A stretch of DNA of 64,000 nucleotides from NCBI GenBank assembly GCA_037190845.1, contig JBBCJI010000023.1, positions 1-64,000 of the forward strand. Reading direction: 5' to 3'. The position numbers and the translations under genes are program-made. This document shows, one piece after another, positions 45,080 to 54,016 of the stretch (its first letter is position 1; every line of letters starts with the position of its first letter). Under the pieces are notes generated by a model. The model saw only the letters and a program-made list of their open reading frames with translations. It had not been told where the DNA came from and did no database searches. The stretch comes from JBEBVQ01 sp037190845. GTDB taxonomy: Bacteria; Bacteroidota; Bacteroidia; Chitinophagales; Chitinophagaceae.

Positions 45080-46498
45080 CTATTTCACCCGGGAAATCTT
45101 GAGCATATTGGTGCTTCCATGCTCCTCTATCGGCATGCTCCCGGTATTTACCACTACGTCGCCGGATTTTATCAGATTTTTATCCTTTAAGATTTCAATC
45201 TGGTCTGTTACAATCTTATCCATGCTTTCTTCATGTGCATAAAAGAACGCCTGCACACCCCAGCTAAGACTTAACTGATTGACCAGGGCTTCTGTTTTGG
45301 TGAATACAAAAAGCGGGGAACGTGGACGGAAACTGGACAGCATAAAGCCGGTGTAGCCCGATTGTGTCATCCCGATCACCGCATTGGCATTGATATCATG
45401 TGCAATCTGGCAGGCATTATAGCACAACGCATCACTCAAAAACGAAGGTGAGTGCGGTTGCGGCACAAGGTTTCTGTTGTACACCAGTTCTTCTTTTTCT
45501 ACTTCCGTGATGATGCTCACCATCGTACGGATCACCAGTTCCGGATACATACCGACAGCAGTTTCCGCGCTGAGCATTACAGCATCAGCGCCTTCCAGCA
45601 CGGCATTGGCCACATCCGTAATTTCGCTTCTGTTGGGGCGGGTACGATCAAGCATGCTCTCCATCATCTGCGTGGCAATGATGACCGGCTTGGCTCTGTG
45701 AATACCCATGCGGATAATCTTTTTCTGTATCATCGGTATCTGCTGCAACGGTAATTCCACACCGAGATCCCCGCGGGCTACCATAACGGCATCTGAGGCC
45801 AGGATGATCTCACGCAGATGTTCCAGCGCTTCCGGCTTTTCAATTTTTGAAATGATCTTGGCCTGACTACCTTTCTCTTTTAATATAGCACGAAGAGCTG
45901 TTACATCAGCCGGCCGCCGTACAAAAGACAACGCTACCCAATCAATACCCTGCTCAATGATAAAATCCAGATCCGAAAGATCTTTCCCGGAAAGGGAAGG
46001 TAATGAAATGCTCGTATCGGGCAGATTTACGCCCTTACGCGACGACAAAAAACCCGTAGTAATCACCTGTGCCTTCACCCGGTTATCTTTGGTTATTTCC
46101 GTCACCAGCACTTCTATTTTTCCATCATCAAGAAGAATCTTTTCACCGATCCGCACATCCTTGTGAAAATCCGGGTACGATATATAAATCTGCCCGGGAG
46201 TACCGGGAAGTTGCTCATTGGTAAAATAAAACTCATCCCCCTTATGCAGCATAAAGCCGCCATCCAGCAGCTCTCCTACCCGCAACTTCGGCCCCTGCAG
46301 ATCAGCAAGAATTGCAATATTAAACGGAAAATCAGCATTGATCCGGCGGATATATTCTATTACCTCCCTATGCTGTTCGTGCGTCCCGTGAGAAAAATTA
46401 AGCCGGAATACATTGACGCCTTCTTCTACCAGCGCCAGTAATTTTTCATAGCTGCTGCATGCCGGGCCTACAGTAGCTATGATCTTGGTTTTGTGCAT
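45080..46498 (-). CDS. pyk: Pyruvate kinase
   Basis: The enzyme makes pyruvate and ATP from phosphoenolpyruvate in glycolysis. The 472-residue protein has KIIATVGPACSS, FRLNFSHGTHEQHREV, the active-site Lys in IISKIEKPEAL, MVARGDLGVELPLQQIPMIQK and the C-terminal allosteric domain ending in GSMPIEEHGSTNMLKI. The ATG at 46498 is chosen (MHKTKIIATVGPA); a frame to 46537 adds 13 residues without support. It has a 179-base gap from rsmG upstream, which I see no gene in. Confidence 0.97.
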   Translation of the reverse strand: MHKTKIIATVGPACSSYEKLLALVEEGVNVFRLNFSHGTHEQHREVIEYIRRINADFPFNIAILADLQGPKLRVGELLDGGFMLHKGDEFYFTNEQLPGTPGQIYISYPDFHKDVRIGEKILLDDGKIEVLVTEITKDNRVKAQVITTGFLSSRKGVNLPDTSISLPSLSGKDLSDLDFIIEQGIDWVALSFVRRPADVTALRAILKEKGSQAKIISKIEKPEALEHLREIILASDAVMVARGDLGVELPLQQIPMIQKKIIRMGIHRAKPVIIATQMMESMLDRTRPNRSEITDVANAVLEGADAVMLSAETAVGMYPELVIRTMVSIITEVEKEELVYNRNLVPQPHSPSFLSDALCYNACQIAHDINANAVIGMTQSGYTGFMLSSFRPRSPLFVFTKTEALVNQLSLSWGVQAFFYAHEESMDKIVTDQIEILKDKNLIKSGDVVVNTGSMPIEEHGSTNMLKISRVK

Positions 46499-46677
46499 AT
46501 CACGTATCTTAAGGACAGTATCCTTATGCCCATTCATAACAAGCAGACTGACCGGTTTAAAATATCAGTGCAATGTACGTGTTACCGGGTTAAGCAGGCG
46601 TTAATTTTTGAAATGAGTTACGAATTACACATGGGAACGATCATTCATCATCTATCATTAATAACCCACAACTTCAT

Positions 46678-47322
46678 TCATGCCGGCACATATACCACAT
46701 ACTTATCCGCCAGTGCAGGCTCCGGAAGGATGCGCTCCAACGGCCACAAATGCGGCCTCAGTCCCGATGTTGCTATTTCTTCCGTAAGGTCTCCACCTTT
46801 CAGACAAAACAATCCGTTCGCAAATGCTTCCGTCTGTCTGCCTTTCTCAATCATAGGGCGTATCCACTTCCACAATTCCCCCAGAGGTGCTACTGCACGT
46901 GACACGGCGTAATCAAACTTCCGGTCGCGGACATCCTCTACCCGGCTGTGTATGGCTGTTACATTATCCAGACCGACTACTGCCGATATTTCCTGCACGA
47001 CTTTAATTTTTTTACCAATACTATCTGTCAGCAGAAATTCGGACTCCGGAAACAGGATCGCCAACGGTATGCCAGGGAAACCGCCCCCGGTACCAATATC
47101 CACGATCCTGGCGCCGGGGGCAAACCGGATTACCTGCGCAATAGCCAAAGAATGCAGCACATGTTTTTCGTACAGCGCATCAATATCTTTTCTTGAAATA
47201 ACATTGATCTTTTCATTCCATGACCTGTATAACGGGTCCACCTTCCGGAACTGCTCCTGCTGTGTATGAGTCAGGTCAGGAAAATATTTAAGTATTATGT
47301 CCACTGGCGTTTGTTTTTCCAT
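46678..47322 (-). CDS. rsmG: 16S rRNA (guanine527-N7)-methyltransferase
   Basis: RsmG methylates G527 in the 530 loop of 16S rRNA using S-adenosylmethionine. The 214-residue protein has NEKINVISRKDIDALYEKHVLHSL, the SAM-binding VDIGTGGGFPGIPLAI, and YAVSRAVAPLGELWKWI. Length is normal. Its start overlaps the end of the GT2 gene by 28 bases. Confidence 0.96.
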   Translation of the reverse strand: MEKQTPVDIILKYFPDLTHTQQEQFRKVDPLYRSWNEKINVISRKDIDALYEKHVLHSLAIAQVIRFAPGARIVDIGTGGGFPGIPLAILFPESEFLLTDSIGKKIKVVQEISAVVGLDNVTAIHSRVEDVRDRKFDYAVSRAVAPLGELWKWIRPMIEKGRQTEAFANGLFCLKGGDLTEEIATSGLRPHLWPLERILPEPALADKYVVYVPA

Positions 47323-48410
47323 AAAATATACGGGGCGAGTACAAAGTTATAGATCATCCAGCCGAAATCGAAAAACGGAAAAAAAACGGCAAGCCGGCGC
47401 TCCCTCAGCTTCTGGGAAACCCGCAACCATAACAGCCAGTACAACAGACAACGGAATATCATCATTCCCGCTGCGATCCATACGTATCCGGAAAAAATAA
47501 GGATACCGAACAACAACCAGGTAGCAGTGTGAGACAGTGCATATCCTCCCAGCAATAGCTGCACCGCAGGCTTATAGTATTTACCCGTAGACATATGCCT
47601 TTGCTTTTGCTTCAGCCATTCCCGCCAGGTATATTTAGCAGGACTATACATGTACGTTTCCGGCCCGGCAACGATAGCTGTATTTCCTTTGTTTGCCGCT
47701 ATACGCATCAGCAGATCATCATCCCCCGACGGCACGACGCTCCACAACGGATGCTGCATAGCCTTATCCAATACGTCCCTGGTACAGGCAAAGTTTCTTC
47801 CCACAGCCATATAAGGAATGCCGGCCAACGCATATCCGCTATATTGCAGCATGGTATGCATCGTTTCCCAGCGGATAAAAGCATTCAGAAAACTACTCCC
47901 GGACAGATAAGGCGCATATCCGGTCACAATCTCCTTTCCGGCAGCTAACGGGCTTACCATCCGGGGTATCCATTCCGGAGTTACGGGACAGCAATCAGCA
48001 TCCGTCATCAGTATCCAACTGTTAAGCGCCCGTCTTACACCGGCCCGTAATGCGAATTTTTTCCCCGGCAGATCCCGCTCCGTGCCTTCAGCGATATTAA
48101 CCACCCTCAAATGCGGATATCTCCCGGTCATCCCGGCTAATACATCGCCGGTATCGTCCACAGATCCGTCATTTACAACCACAACTTCATAGTTCGGTTT
48201 GCCCGCTCCATTAACATATCTTTGCTCCAGAACAGCCGGCAGGTTGCGACTCAATTGCATAGCTTCGTTACGGGCGCAGATGATCACGGAAACCGGCGGC
48301 ATCGCTGCTGACCGGGGAACAGTCACCACCGGCCGGATGAAGAAAAACCGGATGAAGAAAAAGAACACATAGCCGCATTGCAATGCAATGCAGCAACCGT
48401 ATACAATCAT
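47295..48410 (-). CDS. Family 2 glycosyltransferase, membrane anchored
   Basis: The protein has one N-terminal membrane helix, a GT2 GT-A domain (PVSVIICARNEAMQL, VVVNDGSVDDT, the DxD-like MTDADC, GDDDLLMRI) and three C-terminal helices. That matches polyprenyl- or lipid-linked GT2 enzymes such as those of the CrtQ or ceramide type; the acceptor is unknown. The ATG at 48410 gives 371 residues. A GTG at 48428 would add six and would sit one base after the predicted transcription start. It is divergent from tgt and overlaps rsmG downstream. Confidence 0.88.
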   Translation of the reverse strand: MIVYGCCIALQCGYVFFFFIRFFFIRPVVTVPRSAAMPPVSVIICARNEAMQLSRNLPAVLEQRYVNGAGKPNYEVVVVNDGSVDDTGDVLAGMTGRYPHLRVVNIAEGTERDLPGKKFALRAGVRRALNSWILMTDADCCPVTPEWIPRMVSPLAAGKEIVTGYAPYLSGSSFLNAFIRWETMHTMLQYSGYALAGIPYMAVGRNFACTRDVLDKAMQHPLWSVVPSGDDDLLMRIAANKGNTAIVAGPETYMYSPAKYTWREWLKQKQRHMSTGKYYKPAVQLLLGGYALSHTATWLLFGILIFSGYVWIAAGMMIFRCLLYWLLWLRVSQKLRERRLAVFFPFFDFGWMIYNFVLAPYILWKNKRQWT

Positions 48411-48432
48411 CAGGCATAAAGGCAGCACGGGG

Positions 48433-48440
48433 CAAAGTAA
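48433..48440 (-). promoter_or_regulatory. -7 box (TTACTTTG) of the GT2-rsmG operon
   Basis: One base from TAnnTTTG on the minus strand. Transcription from near 48429 leaves a leader of about 18 bases to the ATG at 48410, or one base to the GTG at 48428. Confidence 0.4.
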
Positions 48441-48488
48441 TAGAATTAATCAGAGATTAGCGATCCCATATGGGAGTAAGATAAGAAA

Positions 48489-49619
48489 ATGGATTTTGAA
48501 TTATCAGCAAAGGACAGTGCATCCGGAGCGCGCGCAGGACGGATCACCACGGATCACGGCGTCATTGAGACCCCTATATTCATGCCCGTAGGTACTGTCG
48601 GGTCGGTAAAAGCCGTACCACAGCAACAACTGCAGTTGGAGGTAAAAGCACAGATTATCCTGGGCAATACATACCATCTCTATTTACGTCCGGGTACAGA
48701 AGTGCTACAACAAGCCGGCGGCTTACACCGGTTCATGGGCTGGGATAAACCGATCCTGACAGACAGCGGCGGATACCAGGTATTTTCGCTGGCTGCCAAC
48801 CGGAAGCTTAAAGAGGAAGGCGCTGTATTCCAGTCCCACATTGACGGCTCCCGTCACCTGTTTACCCCGGAAAATGTTATTGATATACAACGGCAGATCG
48901 GCGCCGACATCATTATGGCATTTGATGAATGTCCGCCTTATCCTTCGGAATATACCTATGCAAAAAAATCAATGGATCTGACGCACCGGTGGCTGACGCG
49001 TTGTATCCGGCGTATGGACGAAACAGAACCGGCATACGGATACCGGCAAAGCCTGTTCCCGATCATCCAGGGCAGCACATTCAAAGATCTGCGTACGGCT
49101 TCGGCACAATTCATTGCAGATACGGAATGCGATGGCAATGCGATCGGTGGTCTTTCCGTAGGCGAGCCGGAAGAAATGATGTACGAGATGTGCGCTTTAT
49201 GCTGCGACCACCTGCCAGCACACAAACCACGCTACCTGATGGGAGTAGGCACACCCTGGAATATCCTGGAGAATATCGCCCTCGGCGTGGATATGTTCGA
49301 TTGCGTCATGCCCACACGAAACGGACGAAACGGCATGTTGTTTACCACAGAGGGCGTTATCAATATAAAGAACAAACGCTGGGCAACGGATTTCAGCCCG
49401 GTAGATGAAGGGCTGGACTGTCATACCAGCAATCACTATACCAAAGCTTACCTCCGCCACCTGTTCGTTGCTAATGAACTGCTGGGCATGCAGATTGCCA
49501 GTGTACACAACCTGGCTTTTTATCTGCACTTAGTGCAGGAGGCACGCAAACATATCCTGCTGGGAGATTTTACCGGCTGGAAAAATAATATCCTGCCAGT
49601 GCTTAAACAACGTTTGTAA
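48489..49619 (+). CDS. tgt: tRNA-guanine transglycosylase
   Basis: Tgt exchanges G34 for the queuosine precursor in tRNAs with GUN anticodons. The 376-residue enzyme has DFELSAKD, TPIFMPVGTVGSVKAV, GNTYHLYLRPG, the nucleophile region DSGGYQVFSLA, GGLSVGEP, the second Asp in VDMFDCVMPTRNGRNG, and ASVHNLAFYL. The zinc site is unusual: where the family has CxCxxC the protein has L-D-C-H-T-S, so only one of three cysteines remains, with the later His kept. No preQ1 riboswitch is apparent upstream. Confidence 0.96.
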   Translation: MDFELSAKDSASGARAGRITTDHGVIETPIFMPVGTVGSVKAVPQQQLQLEVKAQIILGNTYHLYLRPGTEVLQQAGGLHRFMGWDKPILTDSGGYQVFSLAANRKLKEEGAVFQSHIDGSRHLFTPENVIDIQRQIGADIIMAFDECPPYPSEYTYAKKSMDLTHRWLTRCIRRMDETEPAYGYRQSLFPIIQGSTFKDLRTASAQFIADTECDGNAIGGLSVGEPEEMMYEMCALCCDHLPAHKPRYLMGVGTPWNILENIALGVDMFDCVMPTRNGRNGMLFTTEGVINIKNKRWATDFSPVDEGLDCHTSNHYTKAYLRHLFVANELLGMQIASVHNLAFYLHLVQEARKHILLGDFTGWKNNILPVLKQRL

Positions 49620-49718
49620 ACAGGCAAGACTATACATTACTGTTTTCGCCTAAGGCCCATTACTGTTTTATCATACAAACAATATTTGTTATCATTGCAG
49701 GAAACAAGTCCGACAAAT

Positions 49719-50165
49719 ATGAAAGCCATACGTAGCCTTTTACCTGGCGTGATCGCCATCATCGTATTCTTTGGCATACAAGGATGTAAAAAAGACGAAA
49801 ACAAACCCAAAGGTGATTATACCTTACTGACCCAACATAAATGGAAAGTTGTTGCTACCAAGTGGATAGCGGAAGATGGCACTGAAAGAGATGCAGACGT
49901 AGCAGAATGCCGCGCTGATGATCTCCGGGAATATGAAACTACCGGTAAATATAATCTTCATGTAGGGGGCAATCTTTGCTATGACGAAGAAATATCGCGT
50001 AGCGGCACCTGGGAATTAAAAAATTACAGCAAGGTGCTTCATATGTACGTGGAAGGCGTTGGCTATTACGACGAGCAGGTTAAAGAGCTTTCGGAGACAG
50101 CCCTGAAGATACAATATGAAGCGGCAGGCAATACCATCGAAGAAACGTACGCACCGGTAAAATAA
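49719..50165 (+). CDS. Lipocalin-like lipoprotein
   Basis: The 148-residue protein has a lipobox (GIQGC, Cys about 23) followed by KKDENK, then a lipocalin-like beta barrel with HKWKVVATKW, CRADDLREYETTGKYNLHVGGNLC and SGTWELKNYSKVLHMYV. This is the small lipocalin-like type common in Bacteroidota, with unknown ligand. The two cysteines near residues 70 and 89 may form a disulfide. The ATG at 49719 is chosen to give a proper signal peptide. Confidence 0.82.
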   Translation: MKAIRSLLPGVIAIIVFFGIQGCKKDENKPKGDYTLLTQHKWKVVATKWIAEDGTERDADVAECRADDLREYETTGKYNLHVGGNLCYDEEISRSGTWELKNYSKVLHMYVEGVGYYDEQVKELSETALKIQYEAAGNTIEETYAPVK

Positions 50166-50173
50166 CAGATTTA

Positions 50174-50270
50174 ATGTGGCAATTTGAAAATTTGAAAATG
50201 AGGCAATGAGCGTAATATTTACGATAACACAGGCATTTTCAAATTAGCACATTTTCAAATTGTCAAATTA
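50174..50270. repeat. Low-complexity hairpin of AATTTGAAAATG words, copy with conserved loop
   Basis: The left arm has GGCAATTTGAAAATTTGAAA and the right arm has its complement (CATTTTCAAATTAGCACATT and on). The loop GAGCGTAATATTTACGATAA is itself palindromic and closely matches that of the copy at 51363-51452, so the whole hairpin is a repeated unit. It fills the gap before the LptF/G-like gene. Confidence 0.7.
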
Positions 50271-50275
50271 GTGTG

Positions 50276-51349
50276 ATGAAAAAGTTAGACTGGTATATCC
50301 TGAAAAAATTCCTCGGGACGTTTTTTTATGCCATTATTATTATGGCCACTATTTCCTGTGTTATTGACTACTCAGAAAAAGTGGACGACTTTGTGAAGCA
50401 CAAAGCGCCGCTTGGGGCTATCCTGGGATATTTCAAAAACTTTATACCGCATATTGTAGCCCTGCTGTATCCCCTGTTTATCTTTATCGCCACCATTTTT
50501 TTCACATCCCGGCTGGCTTACCGTTCGGAGATCATTGCCATGCTGGCTGCAGGCATGTCATTTACAAGACTGCTCCGCTCCTACGTCGTCGGATCAGTGC
50601 TGTTAGGTATTACCTTTCTTATTTTCAACCACTGGCTGGTGCCTGTAGCCAATCGCGACCGGCTGCACTTTGAGGATCTGTATACACATGAATCTGTAAA
50701 ATATTCGGACAAGAATGTTCATCTCCGGCTAAGTCCGCATCTGTACATATACATGCAGCATTACGATTACACGCTGAACATGGGGTACCAATTTGCAGCA
50801 GAACAGATTGACGGCATAGAACTAAAGGAAAAAATAATGGCAGACCGTGCCAGCTATGACACGGTCAAAAAAGAATGGCGGTTATATAATGTCACCATAC
50901 GCACCAACAATGGTCTGGAGGAATCCCTGAAAACGGAACATGAAACAGTGCGCAATTTTCCTTTTACACCTAAAGATCTGTATCAGGACGAAGAAAAAAT
51001 GATGGCAATGACCACCCCGCAACTGGAACATTTTATCGAGCAGCAGCACACGAGAGGCGTCGAAAATCTGAATCTTTATCATGTAGAGAAATATCGACGC
51101 TCCGCCCAGCCGTTTTCAGGCATTATTCTCACCATCATCGGCGTCTGTATAGCCAGCCGGAAGATCCGCGGCGGGAGCGGCCTGCACCTGGCTCTTGGCA
51201 TTGCGATCAGCGCCGTATACATCATGCTGATGCAGTTTTCCAATACATTTTCGGTCAAAGCCGGCCTGAACCCGCTTATTGCGGTATGGATACCCAATAT
51301 CGTTTTCGGCATGGTGGCAGTGTACCTGTACCGGAAGCAGGTTAAATAA
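50276..51349 (+). CDS. LptF/LptG-family permease
   Basis: The 357-residue inner-membrane protein has three N-terminal helices (LDWYILKKFLGTFFYAII start), a periplasmic beta-jellyroll (about 130-250) and three C-terminal helices (PFSGIILTIIGVCIASRK). LptF and LptG form the membrane part of the lipopolysaccharide extractor LptB2FG. Only one copy is in the window. The ATG at 50276 is preferred to a GTG one codon earlier. It is flanked on both sides by the same word-repeat hairpin. Confidence 0.9.
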   Translation: MKKLDWYILKKFLGTFFYAIIIMATISCVIDYSEKVDDFVKHKAPLGAILGYFKNFIPHIVALLYPLFIFIATIFFTSRLAYRSEIIAMLAAGMSFTRLLRSYVVGSVLLGITFLIFNHWLVPVANRDRLHFEDLYTHESVKYSDKNVHLRLSPHLYIYMQHYDYTLNMGYQFAAEQIDGIELKEKIMADRASYDTVKKEWRLYNVTIRTNNGLEESLKTEHETVRNFPFTPKDLYQDEEKMMAMTTPQLEHFIEQQHTRGVENLNLYHVEKYRRSAQPFSGIILTIIGVCIASRKIRGGSGLHLALGIAISAVYIMLMQFSNTFSVKAGLNPLIAVWIPNIVFGMVAVYLYRKQVK

Positions 51350-51362
51350 ATAGATCTATTCA

Positions 51363-51452
51363 ATGTGAAAATTTGAAAATGAGTCAATGACTGTAATATT
51401 TACAATAACAAGTACATTTTCAAATTGGCACATTCCCAAATTTTCAAATTAA
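51363..51452. repeat. Low-complexity hairpin of AATTTGAAAATG words, second copy
   Basis: It follows the same plan as 50174-50270: arm with GAAAATTTGAAAATGAG, loop with GTAATATTTACAATAACA, arm with CAAATTGGCACATTCCCAAA. It lies between the LptF/G-like gene and the ABC pair. Confidence 0.7.
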
Positions 51453-51486
51453 TTGACCTTTATAAACATGTCAACTATATAACTGT

Positions 51487-52131
51487 ATGACCCTGTCGTT
51501 AAACGGACTATTACCCATCCCGCTGCAAGAACAACATAGCAGGCGGAAATCCGGTGTTTGGCTTCAGTCGCTGAACCTGGAACAGGGTGATACCGTTTTG
51601 CTCCTGGCGCCTTCCGGTACGGGTAAAACGACTCTGCTCCACATTCTGTATGGTATCCGGGATGACTATGAAGGCGACGCAGCATGGGATCATACCACGG
51701 TCAAGACAATGTCGCCGGAATCGTTAGCTACGCTGCGCGCCAAACAGGTGAGCATCGTATTCCAGGACCTTCGCCTGTTTCCCCGGCTTACCGTACTTGA
51801 AAACTTGGAACTGAAACGCAGCCTTACGGATACCATCTCCCGTGAGGAAATGATGACATGGCTGACTCGTCTCGGCATCAGCAATAAGCAGCATGCTGCT
51901 ATTCATACGCTTTCCTATGGCGAACAACAAAGAGTAGCGATCATCAGGAGCTTGCTACAACCATTCCGGTGGCTGCTGATGGATGAGCCATTCAGCCATC
52001 TGGACCCGGACAATACGCGGATTGCAACTACGCTGATACAGGAAGTCACAGCAGGAAACAAAGCCGGACTATTACTGGCGGCACTGGACGAAAACCGTTA
52101 TTTTGATTATTCAAAAACAATAAGCCTGTGA
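51487..52131 (+). CDS. LolD-like ABC ATPase with altered H-loop
   Basis: The 214-residue ATPase has Walker A APSGTGKTT, Q loop in IVFQDLRLFPRLTV, signature LSYGEQQRVAI and Walker B WLLMDEPFSHLD. Where the switch His is expected (THD) the sequence is LLLAALDEN, so the His is missing. The first beta strand region is also atypical (MTLSLNGLLPIPLQEQ). The downstream permease gene overlaps it by four bases (GTGA), so this is a two-gene unit. It could still hydrolyse ATP slowly or rely on a different mechanism. Confidence 0.88.
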   Translation: MTLSLNGLLPIPLQEQHSRRKSGVWLQSLNLEQGDTVLLLAPSGTGKTTLLHILYGIRDDYEGDAAWDHTTVKTMSPESLATLRAKQVSIVFQDLRLFPRLTVLENLELKRSLTDTISREEMMTWLTRLGISNKQHAAIHTLSYGEQQRVAIIRSLLQPFRWLLMDEPFSHLDPDNTRIATTLIQEVTAGNKAGLLLAALDENRYFDYSKTISL

Positions 52132-53312
52132 ACGGCCAGTATACCAGAACCATACTAAAAAAGCTACTCCTGCAGCACAGTGGCAAATCCCGTCTTGTCT
52201 TTGCCTGGCTATCGTTGTGGACGGGCATATGTCTGTTACTATTATCGGTCGCTGCCTGGTGGAACCTCAGGCTGATCATGCACGGAAAAAGCAGTAAAGA
52301 CAGTCTGGGAAGTACTTTTATTACGATCAGCAAATTCGTGACACCCGAAAATGTTACCGGTACGCATGCCTTTACAACGGAAGAGATACAGTCGCTTCTG
52401 CAAACCCCGCAAGTGCAGGATGCCGGAGCGCTGACCCCGGCCACATTTCCTGCTGCCATCAGCATCGGGGGAGCGCTCGGCTTCTCTACCCTGCTCCCGC
52501 TGGAGTCTGTACCCGACCGTTTTATAGACGCTGCTACCGGTAACTGGCACTGGGAAGAGGGTATGATGGAAGTGCCCATCATACTTTCGTCGGAATTGCT
52601 GAACCAGTACAACTATGTATTTGCCCCGTCACAAGGGCTGCCGCTCCTGACGGAAGATGCTGTGAAAGCGCTCACTTTCCGGCTGGAGATCGGCACAATG
52701 AGGGAGTCATATATTGGCCGGGTTGCCGGTCTGTCGGACAGGATCACATCCGTGCTCGTGCCGGAAAGTTTTATCCGGTATGGCAATACCCGTCACGGTA
52801 ATGACCGGAAAGTACGACCATCACGACTGATACTTAAAACAGCAGATCCTTCAGATCAGACATTCACGCAGTACCTCGAAGCACGGAATTATAAGGTAAA
52901 TGCAGAACAGCTCCGCTGGAACAAGCTCCGTGCGGCGGTGCAGTTCATCAGCCTGGCTATGGGTATGCTGGCTGTTGCCCTCACCGGTATCAGCGCGCTG
53001 GTGTTCCTGATGTTTATTGAACTGACGCTAACGCGCGCACGCGAGGCCATGCAACTGCTGCTGCAAACAGGATACAGCCCGGCTTACCTCCGGCGATTTG
53101 TTACACAACGGTTTGTGCCGCTGCTGCTCAGCGCTGTGTTAACGGCAGTGATACCGGTCATGCTCATCCAGGTTTTCTTCCACAGCTACATGCACCGGCA
53201 GGGGATAGAAACCGGCTGGCTGCCCGGCTGGCCGGTGTGGGCCATCACAGCAACATGTCTTTTTCTGATCCTCTGGCTGGTACGCTGTACGATACGGAAG
53301 GCGGTAGGATGA
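52128..53312 (+). CDS. FtsX/LolE-like ABC permease
   Basis: The 394-residue protein has an N-terminal helix (about 25-45), a periplasmic domain of about 220 residues, and three C-terminal helices in the FtsX arrangement, with ELTLTRAREAMQLLLQTGYSPAYLRRF between the first two. The start is GTG inside the stop codon of the ATPase gene. It should be the membrane partner of that ATPase. Homology to LolCE is by layout only. Confidence 0.85.
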   Translation: MNGQYTRTILKKLLLQHSGKSRLVFAWLSLWTGICLLLLSVAAWWNLRLIMHGKSSKDSLGSTFITISKFVTPENVTGTHAFTTEEIQSLLQTPQVQDAGALTPATFPAAISIGGALGFSTLLPLESVPDRFIDAATGNWHWEEGMMEVPIILSSELLNQYNYVFAPSQGLPLLTEDAVKALTFRLEIGTMRESYIGRVAGLSDRITSVLVPESFIRYGNTRHGNDRKVRPSRLILKTADPSDQTFTQYLEARNYKVNAEQLRWNKLRAAVQFISLAMGMLAVALTGISALVFLMFIELTLTRAREAMQLLLQTGYSPAYLRRFVTQRFVPLLLSAVLTAVIPVMLIQVFFHSYMHRQGIETGWLPGWPVWAITATCLFLILWLVRCTIRKAVG

Positions 53313-53378
53313 AGACTCACTTATCACGATGCTTTCCCGGATGTTTCCAGCGTTTACGCATCCATACATGCTACATGA

Positions 53379-53783
53379 TCATACCCGCCTGCCGGGAAAT
53401 GCGAACAGATTCTCCCTACCCTTTACAATAAGCAACCAGCCGTTTTCGAGGGGGAGATAACCATAATCATAACAAAAGGTATATTCCATACCTTTCTTAT
53501 TGACATAATGGTGCGTGTGCATATGGAAGTCGAAACCCTGCCGGAGCAAGACCTGCCGGGTAGATTTGTAACTTGTCTGACCCGTCGGGATAACGGACGC
53601 CAGTATGCGCCTGTTTCGGAACAGGATATTATTTATCCGGCGCACAATCTCCGCATCCCTGCTGTTGCGGCTGTTGTTATAGGTATTGCGGCAGGTATCA
53701 TCACAAAATTTCTTGTCAATGCGGCCTTTCAGGGGGTGGCTGCATTGCAGGCATTCTCTTTCAGCACGTTTCACAACAACCAA
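53379..53783 (-). CDS. Zinc-ribbon protein of unknown function
   Basis: The 134-residue protein has CLQCSHPLKGRIDKKFCDDTCRNTYNN near its start, with four cysteines as CxxC and CxxxC spaced to bind zinc, then a basic helix (VRRINNILFRNRRIL) and a beta-rich C-terminal part. I recognise the word GRIDKKFCDD from unassigned Bacteroidota proteins. There is no in-frame ATG; the start is TTG at 53783 or GTG at 53774. The 10-bp repeat array begins 30 bases upstream, and ssb is divergent. Confidence 0.75.
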   Translation of the reverse strand: MVVVKRAERECLQCSHPLKGRIDKKFCDDTCRNTYNNSRNSRDAEIVRRINNILFRNRRILASVIPTGQTSYKSTRQVLLRQGFDFHMHTHHYVNKKGMEYTFCYDYGYLPLENGWLLIVKGRENLFAFPGRRV

Positions 53784-53812
53784 GTTACGACATTTATGAT
53801 TATCAGTAATTT

Positions 53813-53862
53813 ACAAACGACTACAAACGCTTATAAACGCTTATATCCGATCATAAACGTTT
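53813..53862. repeat. Five tandem 10-bp repeats between the zinc-ribbon gene and ssb
   Basis: Units begin every ten bases: ACAAACGACT, ACAAACGCTT, ATAAACGCTT, ATATCCGATC, ATAAACGTTT. The consensus is AYAAACGNTT, with the fourth unit most diverged. A 10-base step places each copy on the same face of the helix. They may bind a regulator of the two divergent genes or act as iterons. Confidence 0.7.
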
Positions 53863-54016
53863 AAATACCGGCTTGGATAACGGACGTATCTCATCTTTGT
53901 TTCCGGCAGCAGCAACATTGGAAGTTTATGTAAAACGGCCGGTTTATATAAGCAACAGGGAACTATTGAATAACTGCCGGGAAAAAACAAATTGTAAACG
54001 ATAAAAGGAAATTGAG

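Noticed and set aside
48411..48488. preQ1 riboswitch upstream of tgt
   Set aside because: The gap is short and lacks the hairpin followed by an A-rich tail of preQ1-I.
53813..53862. CRISPR array
   Set aside because: The repeats are contiguous 10-mers without spacers, and there are no cas genes.
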